DNA from: Opitutaceae bacterium
GTDB taxonomy: Bacteria > Verrucomicrobiota > Verrucomicrobiia > Opitutales > Opitutaceae
Assembly: GCA_028688225.1 (NCBI GenBank)
Contig: JAQTYQ010000001.1
Location: 1 to 64,000 of the forward strand
Length of the DNA: 64,000 bases
Reading direction: 5' to 3'
Made by a program: the position numbers and the translations under genes. Positions 28,490 through 36,648 of the stretch are shown here, piece after piece; the stretch's first letter is position 1, and each line of letters starts with the position of its first letter. The notes beneath the pieces were generated by a model, which made no database searches, had not been told where the DNA came from, and saw nothing but the letters and a program-made list of their open reading frames with translations.

Positions 28490-30436
28490 ATGAAATCCGG
28501 AACCAAACTCGTCTCCATCGCGCTGCTGTTTGTCGGCCTCGTGCTCGTCAACTACCTGGCGTCGTCGATCCCCGCGCGCCTCGACGCCACCGCCGAAAAG
28601 ATCTACACGCTTTCGCCCGGCACCAAGGCGCTGCTGATCAAAATCGAGGAACCCGTCCAGCTCGACTTTTATTTTTCCCGCAGCTCCAGCACCCTGCCCA
28701 TCGCGGTCAAGAACTACGCCGAACGGGTGCAGGAGATGCTCCGCCAGTATGGGCGCGCCGCGCGCGGCCGGATCACCCTGAACATCATCGACCCCCGGCC
28801 CGATACGCCGGAAGAGGAGAAGGCGACGGCGGCCGGCATCGCGCCCCAGACCTGGCCCTCCACGGGGGAACGGTTCTACTGCGGCCTCGTGGCTATCCAG
28901 GCCGAGCAACAGAAGGTCCTCCCGGCCCTCACCGTCGACCGCGAGCAGATCCTCGAATACGACATCTCGCAGCTGACCTACCAGGTCCAGCTGCTCGACC
29001 GCCGCAAGCTCGGCCTGCTCACCAGCCTGCCGCTGCGGGGACAGATGGATTTCATGGCCATGCAGAGCGGGCGGATGCCGCCGAGCCAGCTGGTCGTCGG
29101 CGAGTGGGAGAAGACTTTCGAGATCGTCGCGGTCGATCCATCCGCCGCCATCCTGCCGGACAACCTCGACGTGCTCGCGGTCATTCACCCACAGAAGCTC
29201 TCGCAGAAGCTGCAGTACACCATCGACCAGTTTCTGCTCTCGGGGAAACCCGTCTTCCTCGCGCTCGATCCATCGTCGCGCTACTTCCGGTCGCGCGGCG
29301 GCCAGATGGCCATGTTCGGCGGATCGCCGCCCAACGTGGCGAGCGACCTGCCCGACCTGCTCAAGGGCTGGGATATCGCCTACGATCCGCAGAACGTCGT
29401 GGGCGATCCGGTCAATGCCACGCCCGTCCAGGTGTCTCCCGGCAACGTCGTGCGTTATCCGATCTGGCTGAGTCTGGCGAAGGACTCCTTCAGCGACACT
29501 GCGCTGCCCACCAGCCAGCTTGAGTCCATGTTGCTGGTGGAGACCGGCAGCTTTTCCCTCAAGGATGGCACGGGGCTGACATTCACGCCGTTGATCCAGT
29601 CGTCCGCGAACAGCGGGACCCTGCCCGTCCCGGTGCTCAGCATGGCCCAACCCGACGAAGTCGGCCGCCAGCTGACGCCTTCGGGCCGGAAAACCCTGGC
29701 CGCCCTGATCCAGGGCAAATTCCACAGCGCCTTCCCCGAAGGCATGCCGAAGGAGGAAAAACCGGCCGAGGCCGAGGATAAGAAACCCGACACCGCCTCT
29801 GGCGAAATCCAAGGCGCAAAACCCAACCTGCCCTCCACCGTCCCGACAAAGGAGGAAGCCCCGCCTCATCTGACCGAATCAGCCAAGGCGTCCGCCCTGT
29901 TGCTGATCGCGGACAGCGACTGGTTGTTCGACGACTACAGTGTCCACAAGTACGACTTCCTGGGCGTCACTGCCGCCGAACCCATCAACGACAACCTCGA
30001 TTTTGCCAGCAACGCCGTCGACTTCCTCTCTGGTTCGCAGGATCTCATTTCCATCCGGGGCAAAGGGATTTCGCTCCGGCCGTTCAAGGTCGTCAATGAC
30101 ATGGAGGTCAAGGCCCAGCAGCAATATCAGGAACAGCTCACGGCCCTGGAAAGCCGGCTCAACCAGGTGCAGAGCCAGCTGTCCGAGCTGGAGGGCCGGA
30201 AAACCGAGGGTGGCCGCCTGGTCGCCACGCCCGAGGTTGCCAAGGCCATCGAAGACTTCCGCCGGCAGCAGGTGAAGCTGCGCACCGAACGCCGCGAAAT
30301 CCGCAAGTCGCTGCGTGAAGGCATCCAGGCGCTGGAGAACCGCCTGCTGCTCCTCAACCTCCTCGCCACGCCGGTCCTCGTCGGCGGCTTCGGCCTGTGG
30401 TTCTATTACCGCCGCCGGCAACGGCCCGCGGCCTGA
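28490..30436 (+). CDS. GldG family ABC auxiliary protein
   Basis: 648 aa. N-terminal membrane helix (SIALLFVGLVLVNYLA, about residues 8-25), a large periplasmic ABC-transporter auxiliary domain (VNYLASSIPARLDATAEKIYTLSPGTK is characteristic), a coiled coil near residues 540-605 and a C-terminal membrane helix followed by basic residues. It belongs to the GldG/ABC_transp_aux family that accompanies GldA/GldF. A Pro/Lys/Glu-rich linker near residues 420-455 is low in complexity. Its substrate is unknown. Confidence 0.88.
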   Translation: MKSGTKLVSIALLFVGLVLVNYLASSIPARLDATAEKIYTLSPGTKALLIKIEEPVQLDFYFSRSSSTLPIAVKNYAERVQEMLRQYGRAARGRITLNIIDPRPDTPEEEKATAAGIAPQTWPSTGERFYCGLVAIQAEQQKVLPALTVDREQILEYDISQLTYQVQLLDRRKLGLLTSLPLRGQMDFMAMQSGRMPPSQLVVGEWEKTFEIVAVDPSAAILPDNLDVLAVIHPQKLSQKLQYTIDQFLLSGKPVFLALDPSSRYFRSRGGQMAMFGGSPPNVASDLPDLLKGWDIAYDPQNVVGDPVNATPVQVSPGNVVRYPIWLSLAKDSFSDTALPTSQLESMLLVETGSFSLKDGTGLTFTPLIQSSANSGTLPVPVLSMAQPDEVGRQLTPSGRKTLAALIQGKFHSAFPEGMPKEEKPAEAEDKKPDTASGEIQGAKPNLPSTVPTKEEAPPHLTESAKASALLLIADSDWLFDDYSVHKYDFLGVTAAEPINDNLDFASNAVDFLSGSQDLISIRGKGISLRPFKVVNDMEVKAQQQYQEQLTALESRLNQVQSQLSELEGRKTEGGRLVATPEVAKAIEDFRRQQVKLRTERREIRKSLREGIQALENRLLLLNLLATPVLVGGFGLWFYYRRRQRPAA

Positions 30437-30465
30437 CGCTGCCAGCCTCCCCGTCTGTTTTTGCG

Positions 30466-31836
30466 ATGAAACTCAAAACCCTCGCTCTTACCGTCGCCAT
30501 CCTCGCCATCCTGTCGGCCATCGCCTTCCTGCTGCAGCGCCCGCCGGCCCAGACCGGGCAGGACCCACGCGTCGGCCAGCCGATCCTTGATGCGCAGGTG
30601 CTCAATCAGGCGACCCAGGTGCGCCTGACCGATCAGGGCAAAACCGTGCAGTTGACGAGGCAGCCCGACGACAGATGGCTCGTTCCCTCCTACTACGACC
30701 TGCCCGCCGATTTCGCCAAGCTCAGCCAGTTCATCGGCGACCTGTCCGCCGCCAGGGTCCAGCGGCTGGTGACCCGGAATCCCGAACGGCTCGCGCGCCT
30801 GGACTTCAAAAACACGTCGATCGCCCTGCTCGACCCGGCCGGCAAGGCGTTGCAGACGCTCACCCTGGGCAAGGGCGTCGAGGGCGGCGGGCGCTTCGTG
30901 CGATTCGACGACGAACAAAAGGGCTATCTGGCCAACCTCAGTGTCTTCCTCGACGCCGACGCGAAAAATTGGACCGACTCCCTCCTCGTCAACCTGAAGC
31001 CGGACGACATTACCGGCATCGAGCTCACCTTTGCCGAGGGTAATCCCGTCGTGGCCACCCGGGCCAGGAAAGAAGACGCGTGGACGGCCGGCAAGGCGCC
31101 CGCCGGGCAGCGCCTCAAGGAGGATCGCCTCACTTCGCTGCTCGGCACATTCACCAGCCTCCGCTTCCAGAATACCTCCGCGCTGGACGACCCAAATGTC
31201 GAAACCGCCCGCCAGCACAGCCGCATGGTCAGGCTCACCACCTTCGATCATCAGATCATCACCATCCAGCTTGGCCGCAAACCCGGGGAAAAGAAGGAGA
31301 CGGGAGACGGGAGACCGGAGGCTGGAAAGTTGGAAGCCGGCGGCCAGCCGGTTGCGTCGAAGCCCCTGGGCGAAGGCGAAAAACCGGAAACCGGAAGCCA
31401 GAAGTCAGGGGGCGGAAGTCAGGGGGCAACGCAAGCCAAACCCGAACCCGGACCGTTAGCCGAAGCTTCGGCAAAAACGGAAACTCCGAATCCTGGACTC
31501 TCCGCGGCAACGGCGGCGTCAGCGCTGGCGGCTCAGAACTCAGAACCCACCGCGCCCCCGCCGGTGGAGCCGGTCTACGCTTTCATCACCAGCTCCGATC
31601 CGGCCGCGCCGGTCAACGCCCTCATGAAGAAACGGGCTTTCCAGATCTACGACTGGAACTACAACAGCCTGCCGCAGAAGGCCGACGAACTGTTCGAACC
31701 GGTGCCGGCCCTCCCGGCGCCGGAAAAGACGGCCGAGACCAAGCTGACCGAGCCCCTGACCGCAACCAAGCCCGCGGACGAAGCCAAGGCCACCGTGCCG
31801 GAGCCCGCGGGCGAGTCCAAGCCGGCGCAGCCCTGA
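30466..31836 (+). CDS. DUF4340 domain-containing protein
   Basis: 456 aa from the ATG at 30466, which begins with a membrane anchor (MKLKTLALTVAILAILSAIAFLLQ). DUF4340 repeats follow, indicated by VRLTDQGKTVQLTRQPDDRWLVP and the FxxTSIALLDPAGK stretch. The periplasmic part probably works with the GldAFG-type transporter, whose operon it closes. Residues about 277-365 form a low-complexity insert (ETGDGRPEAGK and similar) derived from a DNA repeat and not expected to be structured. The C-terminus is a Lys/Glu/Pro/Ala-rich tail. Confidence 0.82.
   Translation: MKLKTLALTVAILAILSAIAFLLQRPPAQTGQDPRVGQPILDAQVLNQATQVRLTDQGKTVQLTRQPDDRWLVPSYYDLPADFAKLSQFIGDLSAARVQRLVTRNPERLARLDFKNTSIALLDPAGKALQTLTLGKGVEGGGRFVRFDDEQKGYLANLSVFLDADAKNWTDSLLVNLKPDDITGIELTFAEGNPVVATRARKEDAWTAGKAPAGQRLKEDRLTSLLGTFTSLRFQNTSALDDPNVETARQHSRMVRLTTFDHQIITIQLGRKPGEKKETGDGRPEAGKLEAGGQPVASKPLGEGEKPETGSQKSGGGSQGATQAKPEPGPLAEASAKTETPNPGLSAATAASALAAQNSEPTAPPPVEPVYAFITSSDPAAPVNALMKKRAFQIYDWNYNSLPQKADELFEPVPALPAPEKTAETKLTEPLTATKPADEAKATVPEPAGESKPAQP
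31294..31425 (+). repeat. Degenerate in-frame coding repeat (GGAGACCGGA type)
   Basis: Tandem variants of GAGACCGGAGACCGG code for ETGDGRPEAGK...EAGG and again KPETGSQKSGG inside the DUF4340 gene. The same DNA pattern in the same reading frame occurs in the SUI1 gene and twice in sucB. Confidence 0.7.
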
Positions 31837-31850
31837 CGTCGCTGCGCAGT

Positions 31851-31970
31851 TGTAGGGCAGGGTCGCTGACCCCGCCGTTTTGTTTTTCGCTTTGGCGTGT
31901 GGAGGAAAAAATCCGTCCCGGAGAAAACGCCCCCCGACAAGACCGGCGAGGTTAGCGACCCTGCCCTACA
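31851..31970. repeat. Inverted pair of GTAG palindromes upstream of metF
   Basis: A 26-bp element starting TGTAGGGCAGGGTCGCT (31851-31876) is repeated in inverted orientation at 31945-31970 with two differences. Each is itself a hairpin with a GCT loop. The pair spans 120 bp between the DUF4340 gene and metF, like a two-REP mosaic element. Confidence 0.75.
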
Positions 31971-31994
31971 GCCGCTGCGGACAATTCCCTTTAC

Positions 31995-32026
31995 ACGTAT
32001 CAACGAATCCGTATTCGTTGATACGT
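31995..32026. promoter_or_regulatory. 32-bp palindromic operator candidate before metF
   Basis: Perfect inverted repeat with 14-bp arms (ACGTATCAACGAAT and ATTCGTTGATACGT) and a 4-nt centre, ending 2 nt before the metF ATG. It occupies the position where a ribosome binding site would be. It resembles sites of dimeric repressors controlling methionine genes, and could also fold in the mRNA and hide the start codon. Confidence 0.65.
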
Positions 32027-32028
32027 CA

Positions 32029-32907
32029 ATGGAACCCGACCGGCCCATCTCCGAGCTGTTCGCGCAGCACCGCCCGCTGCGCTCGCTGGAGTTTTTTCCG
32101 CCGAAGGACGACGCCGGTGTCGAGGCGCTGCGGCAGACCGCCGCGGCATTGCAGCGGATCAAGCCCGATTTCGTATCCGTCACCTATGGCGCGGGCGGCA
32201 GCACCCGCGAGCGCACGGCCCAGGTGTCGAGCCTGCTGCGGCAGGAATTCGGCTTCACGGTCATGCCGCATCTGACCGCGGTGAACCACACCCGGGCGGA
32301 GATCGCGATCATTGCGGAGGCGCATCACGCCCGCGGTATCCGCAACATCATGGCCCTCCGCGGCGACGTGCCGAGGGAGTCGACCCCGGTCACGGCGTTC
32401 AAGGACGGCCTGTGCCACGGCAGCGATGTGGTCGCCCTGCTGAAACGCCTGCATCCGGATCTCTGTCTCGGCGTCGGCGGTTACCCGGAAAAGCACCCCG
32501 AGGCGCCGTCGCTGCCGGCCGATCTGGTTCATCTCCGGCGCAAGGTCGACGCGGGAGCGTCGTTCGTCACCACGCAGCTGTTCTTCGACAACGATGCGTA
32601 TTACCGCTTCGTGGACCAGTGTGGAGCCGCCGGCATCACGGTGCCGGTCGTGCCGGGCATCATGCCCGTGCTTTCGCTCAAGCAGATCGCGCGCATCACC
32701 CAGCTGTGCGGGGCCTCGCTGCCGGAAAAACTTGTGCGGCGCCTCGAGGCGGCCGGCGAGCACGCCGACGTCATCGAGTCCATCGGCATCGACTGGGCCC
32801 TGACCCAGATCCGCGATCTCCTTGCCCGCGGTGCGCCGGGCTACCATCTCTACATTCTCAACCGCGCCCGGAGCGCCCTGATCCTCGCCGCCGGACTGGC
32901 GGCGTAG
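32029..32907 (+). CDS. metF: Methylenetetrahydrofolate reductase
   Basis: 292 aa from the ATG at 32029, a normal length for bacterial MetF. TIM barrel with SLEFFPPKDD (catalytic Glu), VSVTYGAGGSTRERT, IMALRGDVPR, and the FAD-binding QLFFDNDAYYRF. It reduces 5,10-methylene-THF to 5-methyl-THF for methionine synthesis. A longer frame from GTG 31897 reads through the repeat pair and is unlikely. The start lacks a visible Shine-Dalgarno sequence and is preceded by the palindrome. Two hairpins separate it from the convergent SUI1 gene. Confidence 0.95.
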   Translation: MEPDRPISELFAQHRPLRSLEFFPPKDDAGVEALRQTAAALQRIKPDFVSVTYGAGGSTRERTAQVSSLLRQEFGFTVMPHLTAVNHTRAEIAIIAEAHHARGIRNIMALRGDVPRESTPVTAFKDGLCHGSDVVALLKRLHPDLCLGVGGYPEKHPEAPSLPADLVHLRRKVDAGASFVTTQLFFDNDAYYRFVDQCGAAGITVPVVPGIMPVLSLKQIARITQLCGASLPEKLVRRLEAAGEHADVIESIGIDWALTQIRDLLARGAPGYHLYILNRARSALILAAGLAA

Positions 32908-32958
32908 GTTTTGGCGTCGCCAAAACCTTATGAATTTCCGGCTCAACCGGAAATTCAT
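32906..32958. terminator. Two tandem perfect hairpins between convergent metF and the SUI1 gene
   Basis: Hairpin 1: arms AGGTTTTGGCG / CGCCAAAACCT with a 1-nt loop (32906-32928), starting inside the metF stop. Hairpin 2: arms ATGAATTTCCGG / CCGGAAATTCAT with a 5-nt loop (32930-32958), containing the TGA stop of the SUI1 gene. Probably a bidirectional terminator. Confidence 0.7.
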
Positions 32959-33485
32959 CCGCCCGCGAACACCGGCCGGAAGCCGGCCTCGGTGAGAATC
33001 TTCGCCACCTGCTCGCGCTTGTCGCCCTGGATTTCGATGCAGCCATCCTTCACGGTGCCGCCCGTGCCGCAGGTTTTCTGCATTTTCTTCGCGAGTTGCT
33101 CCTTCTCCGCCTGACTGATGCCCAGGAATCCGCTCACCACGGTCACGGTCCTGCCGCCGCGGCCCGCCGTCTGTCGCGTGATGTCCACCCGGCCGCGATT
33201 TCTTGGCGGAGGCGGGAGATTGGAAGCAGGAGGCCGGAGAGCGCGGATCGATTCGGGCGCGCCTCTTTCCGGTTTCAGGGCGCCCTGCCCTGCCCCCTGA
33301 TCTCCGCCTTTTGCCTTCTGAACGTCGCCCAGGGACTTCGGCGCGGCAAGCGGGCTGCCGGCCTCTGTCTTCTCCCCTCCTGTCACCGGCCTCCGGTCTC
33401 CGGTCTCCCCTGCCTTCAGCCCGGCAAAGGGATTCTGCCCCAGCGGGGTGCCGCCATCGGTCGGAATTTTGTTTCCGGCGCTCAT
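32955..33485 (-). CDS. SUI1/YciH family translation factor
   Basis: 176 aa from the ATG at 33485. The C-terminal 90 residues are the SUI1 (eIF1-like) domain: VDITRQTAGRGGRTVTVVSGF, LAKKMQKTCGTGGTVKDGCIEIQGD and QVAKILTEAGFRP. Bacterial members (YciH) bind the ribosome and are thought to affect start-site selection. The N-terminal half (about residues 20-95) is a low-complexity insert containing ETGDRRPVTGGEKTEAGS, derived from the same repeat seen in sucB and the DUF4340 gene, so the protein is longer than usual. Confidence 0.9.
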   Translation of the reverse strand: MSAGNKIPTDGGTPLGQNPFAGLKAGETGDRRPVTGGEKTEAGSPLAAPKSLGDVQKAKGGDQGAGQGALKPERGAPESIRALRPPASNLPPPPRNRGRVDITRQTAGRGGRTVTVVSGFLGISQAEKEQLAKKMQKTCGTGGTVKDGCIEIQGDKREQVAKILTEAGFRPVFAGG

Positions 33486-33810
33486 CGGCCCTTCACCATT
33501 GCGGAGTTGCACCGGCATGCAAGCCCGGCTGCGCCATCAGGGCGCTTGATGCGGTTGCGCAACGCGATTAGCGACGCTTCGATGTGCGGCCCCGTGGTGA
33601 GTTGGCGGCTGGATTAGGTATTATTCATCAAATGCTTGCGGACGCTTCATGCTCAACCTTGGCCGGCAGCCACGACGGGGAATCCACTTGTCTCGCTGTT
33701 GCGGCCGTGCTCAGTGTTCCATTGTCGTCCCCCGTCATCGCCCAGTATGAGGCCGGCAGCGTGCTGATGGCTTCGCGGCTGTTTGCCGGTTCGTCCTGCT
33801 CTTTCCGTCC
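33486..33810. other. 325-bp divergent promoter region before sucA and the SUI1 gene
   Basis: No gene or clear repeat is seen. It must contain the promoters for the SUI1 gene (minus) and the sucA-sucB-lpdA operon (plus). The local sequence around 33615-33635 is AT-richer than its surroundings. No operator is recognised. Confidence 0.4.
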
Positions 33811-36585
33811 ATGATTTCCGCCACTCTCCCCACCCGCGCCAACGCCGACTTGATCGAGGAGTATTACCGGCGCTGGCTGGAAAACCCCGAGTCGGTCGAC
33901 CCGACGTGGCGGGCCTTCTTCCAGGGCTTCACCCTCGGCCTCAGCGGTCAGACGCCCGTGCTCGCCGGCTCCGCCTCGGCCGCGCCGGCCCTGATCGACA
34001 GCCTCAAGCAGTCGCAGGTCCACAGCCTCATCTACCACTACCGCGCCATCGGCCACAGTCAGGCGCATCTCGATCCGCTCGGCGATCCGCCTCCGCCCGC
34101 GCCCCGCCTCGCGTTGGGCGAGTTCGGTCTGGGCGATGCCGACCTCGAGACTTTCTTCGACATCGGCCATTACCTCGATGGCGGCCAGATGCAGCTGGCC
34201 GATCTCATCGCCGGCCTCAAGCAGACTTATTGCCGGCACATCGGCGTCGAATACCTGCACCTCCAGGAGACCGAGATCCGCCGCTGGCTGCAGACCCGCA
34301 TGGAGCCGCGTCGCAACCAGCCCAATTTCACCAAGGAGCAGCAGCTCCGCATCCTGCGCCGCCTGCACAAGGCCGAACTCTTCGAGCATTACCTGCACAC
34401 CAAATATGTCGGCCAGAAGCGATTCTCCCTCGAGGGCGGCGAGACGCTCATCCCCGCGCTCGACACCATCGTCGAACACTGTCCGCGGGCCGGCGTCGAC
34501 GAGATCGTGCTGGGCATGGCCCACCGCGGGCGGCTCAATGTCCTGGCCAGCATCCTCCGCAAATCCTTCGCCTTCATCTTCGAGGAGTTCGCCGAGGGCT
34601 TCATTCCCGAGACGGTGGAGGGCGACGGCGACGTGAAGTACCACCTGGGTTACGAGGCGGTGCTCGACACCACCTCCGGCCACAAGGTCGAGGTGCATCT
34701 CGCCGCCAATCCGTCGCATCTCGAGGCCGTCGATGCCGTCGTCGAGGGCAAGGCCCGCGCCCGCCAGCGCATCCGCGGCGACACCCAGCGCCGCCGGGTC
34801 CTGCCGCTGCTCGTTCACGGCGACGCCGCGTTCGCCGGTCAGGGCATCGTCGCCGAAGTGCTCAACTTTTCGCTACTGCCCGGCTACCGCACCGGCGGCA
34901 CCGTCCACATCATCGTCAACAACCAGATCGGCTTCACGACGAATCCCGCCGAGGCGCGCTCCAGCCACTACTGCACCGACATCGCCAAGATGATCGAGGC
35001 GCCCATCTTCCATGTGAATGGCGACGATCCCGAGGCCGTCTGCTACGTCGCCGAGCTGGCGCTCGAATTCCGCCAGCAGTTCCAGCGCGACGTCGTCATC
35101 GACATGGTCTGCTACCGCCGGCACGGCCACAACGAATCCGACGAGCCGGCCTTTACCCAGCCCCTCCTCTACCGCCGGATTGCCGCGCATCCGCCCCCGT
35201 CCGAGATCCTCAGCCGCAAACTCATCGCCGAGGGGGCGATCACCGCGGCGGAATCCGGCGCCATCAAGGCCGAATACGGGGCCGCGCTCGACGAGGCGCT
35301 GGCCCGGGCCCGCAAGAAACTGGACCGGCAGATCGATGACGTGAAGCGTTTCGAAGGCTCGACTGCCGTCTTCCAGCAGGCCTATTACTTCGCCCCGGCG
35401 GCGACGGCCGTTCCGCCCGCGCGGCTCGAGCAATGCGTGCACGGCCTCACCCGCGTGCCGGCTCACTTCAAGCTCAACCCCAAGATCAAGCGCTTCCTTG
35501 AGACGCGCGCCCAGGCGTTCCGGGAGGGCGGGCCGGTCGACTGGTCGTTCGGCGAGGCCCTCGCCTTCGGCACGCTCCTGCTGGAGGGCACGCCGGTGCG
35601 CCTTTCAGGCCAGGACAGCGAGCGCGGCACGTTCAGCCAGCGCCACGCGGCGCTCTACGACATCGATACCCGCGAACGCTACGTGCCGCTCCTCAACCTC
35701 GGTGAAAAGCAGGCGCAATTCTGCGTTTACAACTCGTCGCTCTCCGAGGCGGGCGTGCTCGGATTCGACTACGGCTACAGCCTCGATTACCCCCAGATGC
35801 TCTGCCTCTGGGAGGCGCAGTTCGGCGACTTTGCCAACGGCGCCCAGACGATCATCGACCAGTTCATCGCCGGCTCCGAGTCGAAATGGCAGCGCGTGAG
35901 CGGCATCGTCCTCCTGCTGCCGCACGGCTACGAGGGCCAGGGGCCGGAGCACTCCTCCGCGCGCCTCGAGCGTTTTCTCCAGCTCTGCGCCGAGGGCAAC
36001 CTGCAGGTCTGCAATCTCACCACGCCCGCGCAGTACTTCCATGCCCTGCGCCGCCAGATGCGGCGCGACTTCCGCAAGCCGCTCGTCGTAATGTCGCCCA
36101 AGAGCCTCCTGCGCCATCCCGCCGCCACTTCCCGCCTCGACGAGTTCACCTCCGGCGCTTTCCAGGAAATTCTCGATGACCCGCTGTTTGCGCCTGATGC
36201 CTCCAGTCCCGCGCCGGCGACCGCCGGCGACGGCGTCGAGCGCCTGATCCTCTGCTCCGGCAAGGTTTATTACGATCTGATCGACTACCGGGCCAAGAAC
36301 CGCATCACCGACGCGGTCATCATCCGCGTCGAGCAGCTTTATCCGCTGCATCGCAACCGCCTCGCCGAGTTGTGCGACAAGTACGACGGCGCCACGCTGG
36401 TCTGGTGTCAGGAGGAGTCGCAAAACATGGGTGCCTGGAGCTTCCTCGCCCCGCAACTGGAGCATATCTTCGGTCGCAAGGCGTTCTATGCCGGCCGCGA
36501 CGCCAGCGCGTCGCCCGCCGTGGGCCATCTCGTCCGGCACAAACTCGAGCAGGCCGCCCTGGTCCGGGCCGCCTTCGGCGTCTGA
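33811..36585 (+). CDS. sucA: 2-oxoglutarate dehydrogenase E1 component
   Basis: 924 aa thiamine-diphosphate enzyme of the TCA cycle that decarboxylates 2-oxoglutarate and passes the succinyl group to E2. The N-terminal E2-binding segment DLIEEYYRRWLENPESVDP is present, as are the ThDP/active-site motifs MAHRGRLNVLA, HGDAAFAGQG, NNQIGFTTNP and CYRRHGHNESDEPAFTQP, and the C-terminal transketolase half with LLPHGYEGQGPEHSSARLER. Full length. First gene of a sucA-sucB-lpdA operon; 63 bp separate it from sucB. Confidence 0.97.
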   Translation: MISATLPTRANADLIEEYYRRWLENPESVDPTWRAFFQGFTLGLSGQTPVLAGSASAAPALIDSLKQSQVHSLIYHYRAIGHSQAHLDPLGDPPPPAPRLALGEFGLGDADLETFFDIGHYLDGGQMQLADLIAGLKQTYCRHIGVEYLHLQETEIRRWLQTRMEPRRNQPNFTKEQQLRILRRLHKAELFEHYLHTKYVGQKRFSLEGGETLIPALDTIVEHCPRAGVDEIVLGMAHRGRLNVLASILRKSFAFIFEEFAEGFIPETVEGDGDVKYHLGYEAVLDTTSGHKVEVHLAANPSHLEAVDAVVEGKARARQRIRGDTQRRRVLPLLVHGDAAFAGQGIVAEVLNFSLLPGYRTGGTVHIIVNNQIGFTTNPAEARSSHYCTDIAKMIEAPIFHVNGDDPEAVCYVAELALEFRQQFQRDVVIDMVCYRRHGHNESDEPAFTQPLLYRRIAAHPPPSEILSRKLIAEGAITAAESGAIKAEYGAALDEALARARKKLDRQIDDVKRFEGSTAVFQQAYYFAPAATAVPPARLEQCVHGLTRVPAHFKLNPKIKRFLETRAQAFREGGPVDWSFGEALAFGTLLLEGTPVRLSGQDSERGTFSQRHAALYDIDTRERYVPLLNLGEKQAQFCVYNSSLSEAGVLGFDYGYSLDYPQMLCLWEAQFGDFANGAQTIIDQFIAGSESKWQRVSGIVLLLPHGYEGQGPEHSSARLERFLQLCAEGNLQVCNLTTPAQYFHALRRQMRRDFRKPLVVMSPKSLLRHPAATSRLDEFTSGAFQEILDDPLFAPDASSPAPATAGDGVERLILCSGKVYYDLIDYRAKNRITDAVIIRVEQLYPLHRNRLAELCDKYDGATLVWCQEESQNMGAWSFLAPQLEHIFGRKAFYAGRDASASPAVGHLVRHKLEQAALVRAAFGV

Positions 36586-36648
36586 GTTAATCTTGAAAAA
36601 CAGTTTGGGGCCGTGAATGTGGAAATCGGGCCCTCCCATCCTCCCTCC

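Noticed and set aside
31897..32028. GTG start for metF at 31897.
   Set aside because: It would translate through one copy of the repeat pair and the palindrome; MetF homology starts right after the ATG at 32029.
31837..32028. SAM or cobalamin riboswitch before metF.
   Set aside because: The region holds only the palindromic repeat pair and the 32-bp palindrome; no riboswitch core could be recognised.
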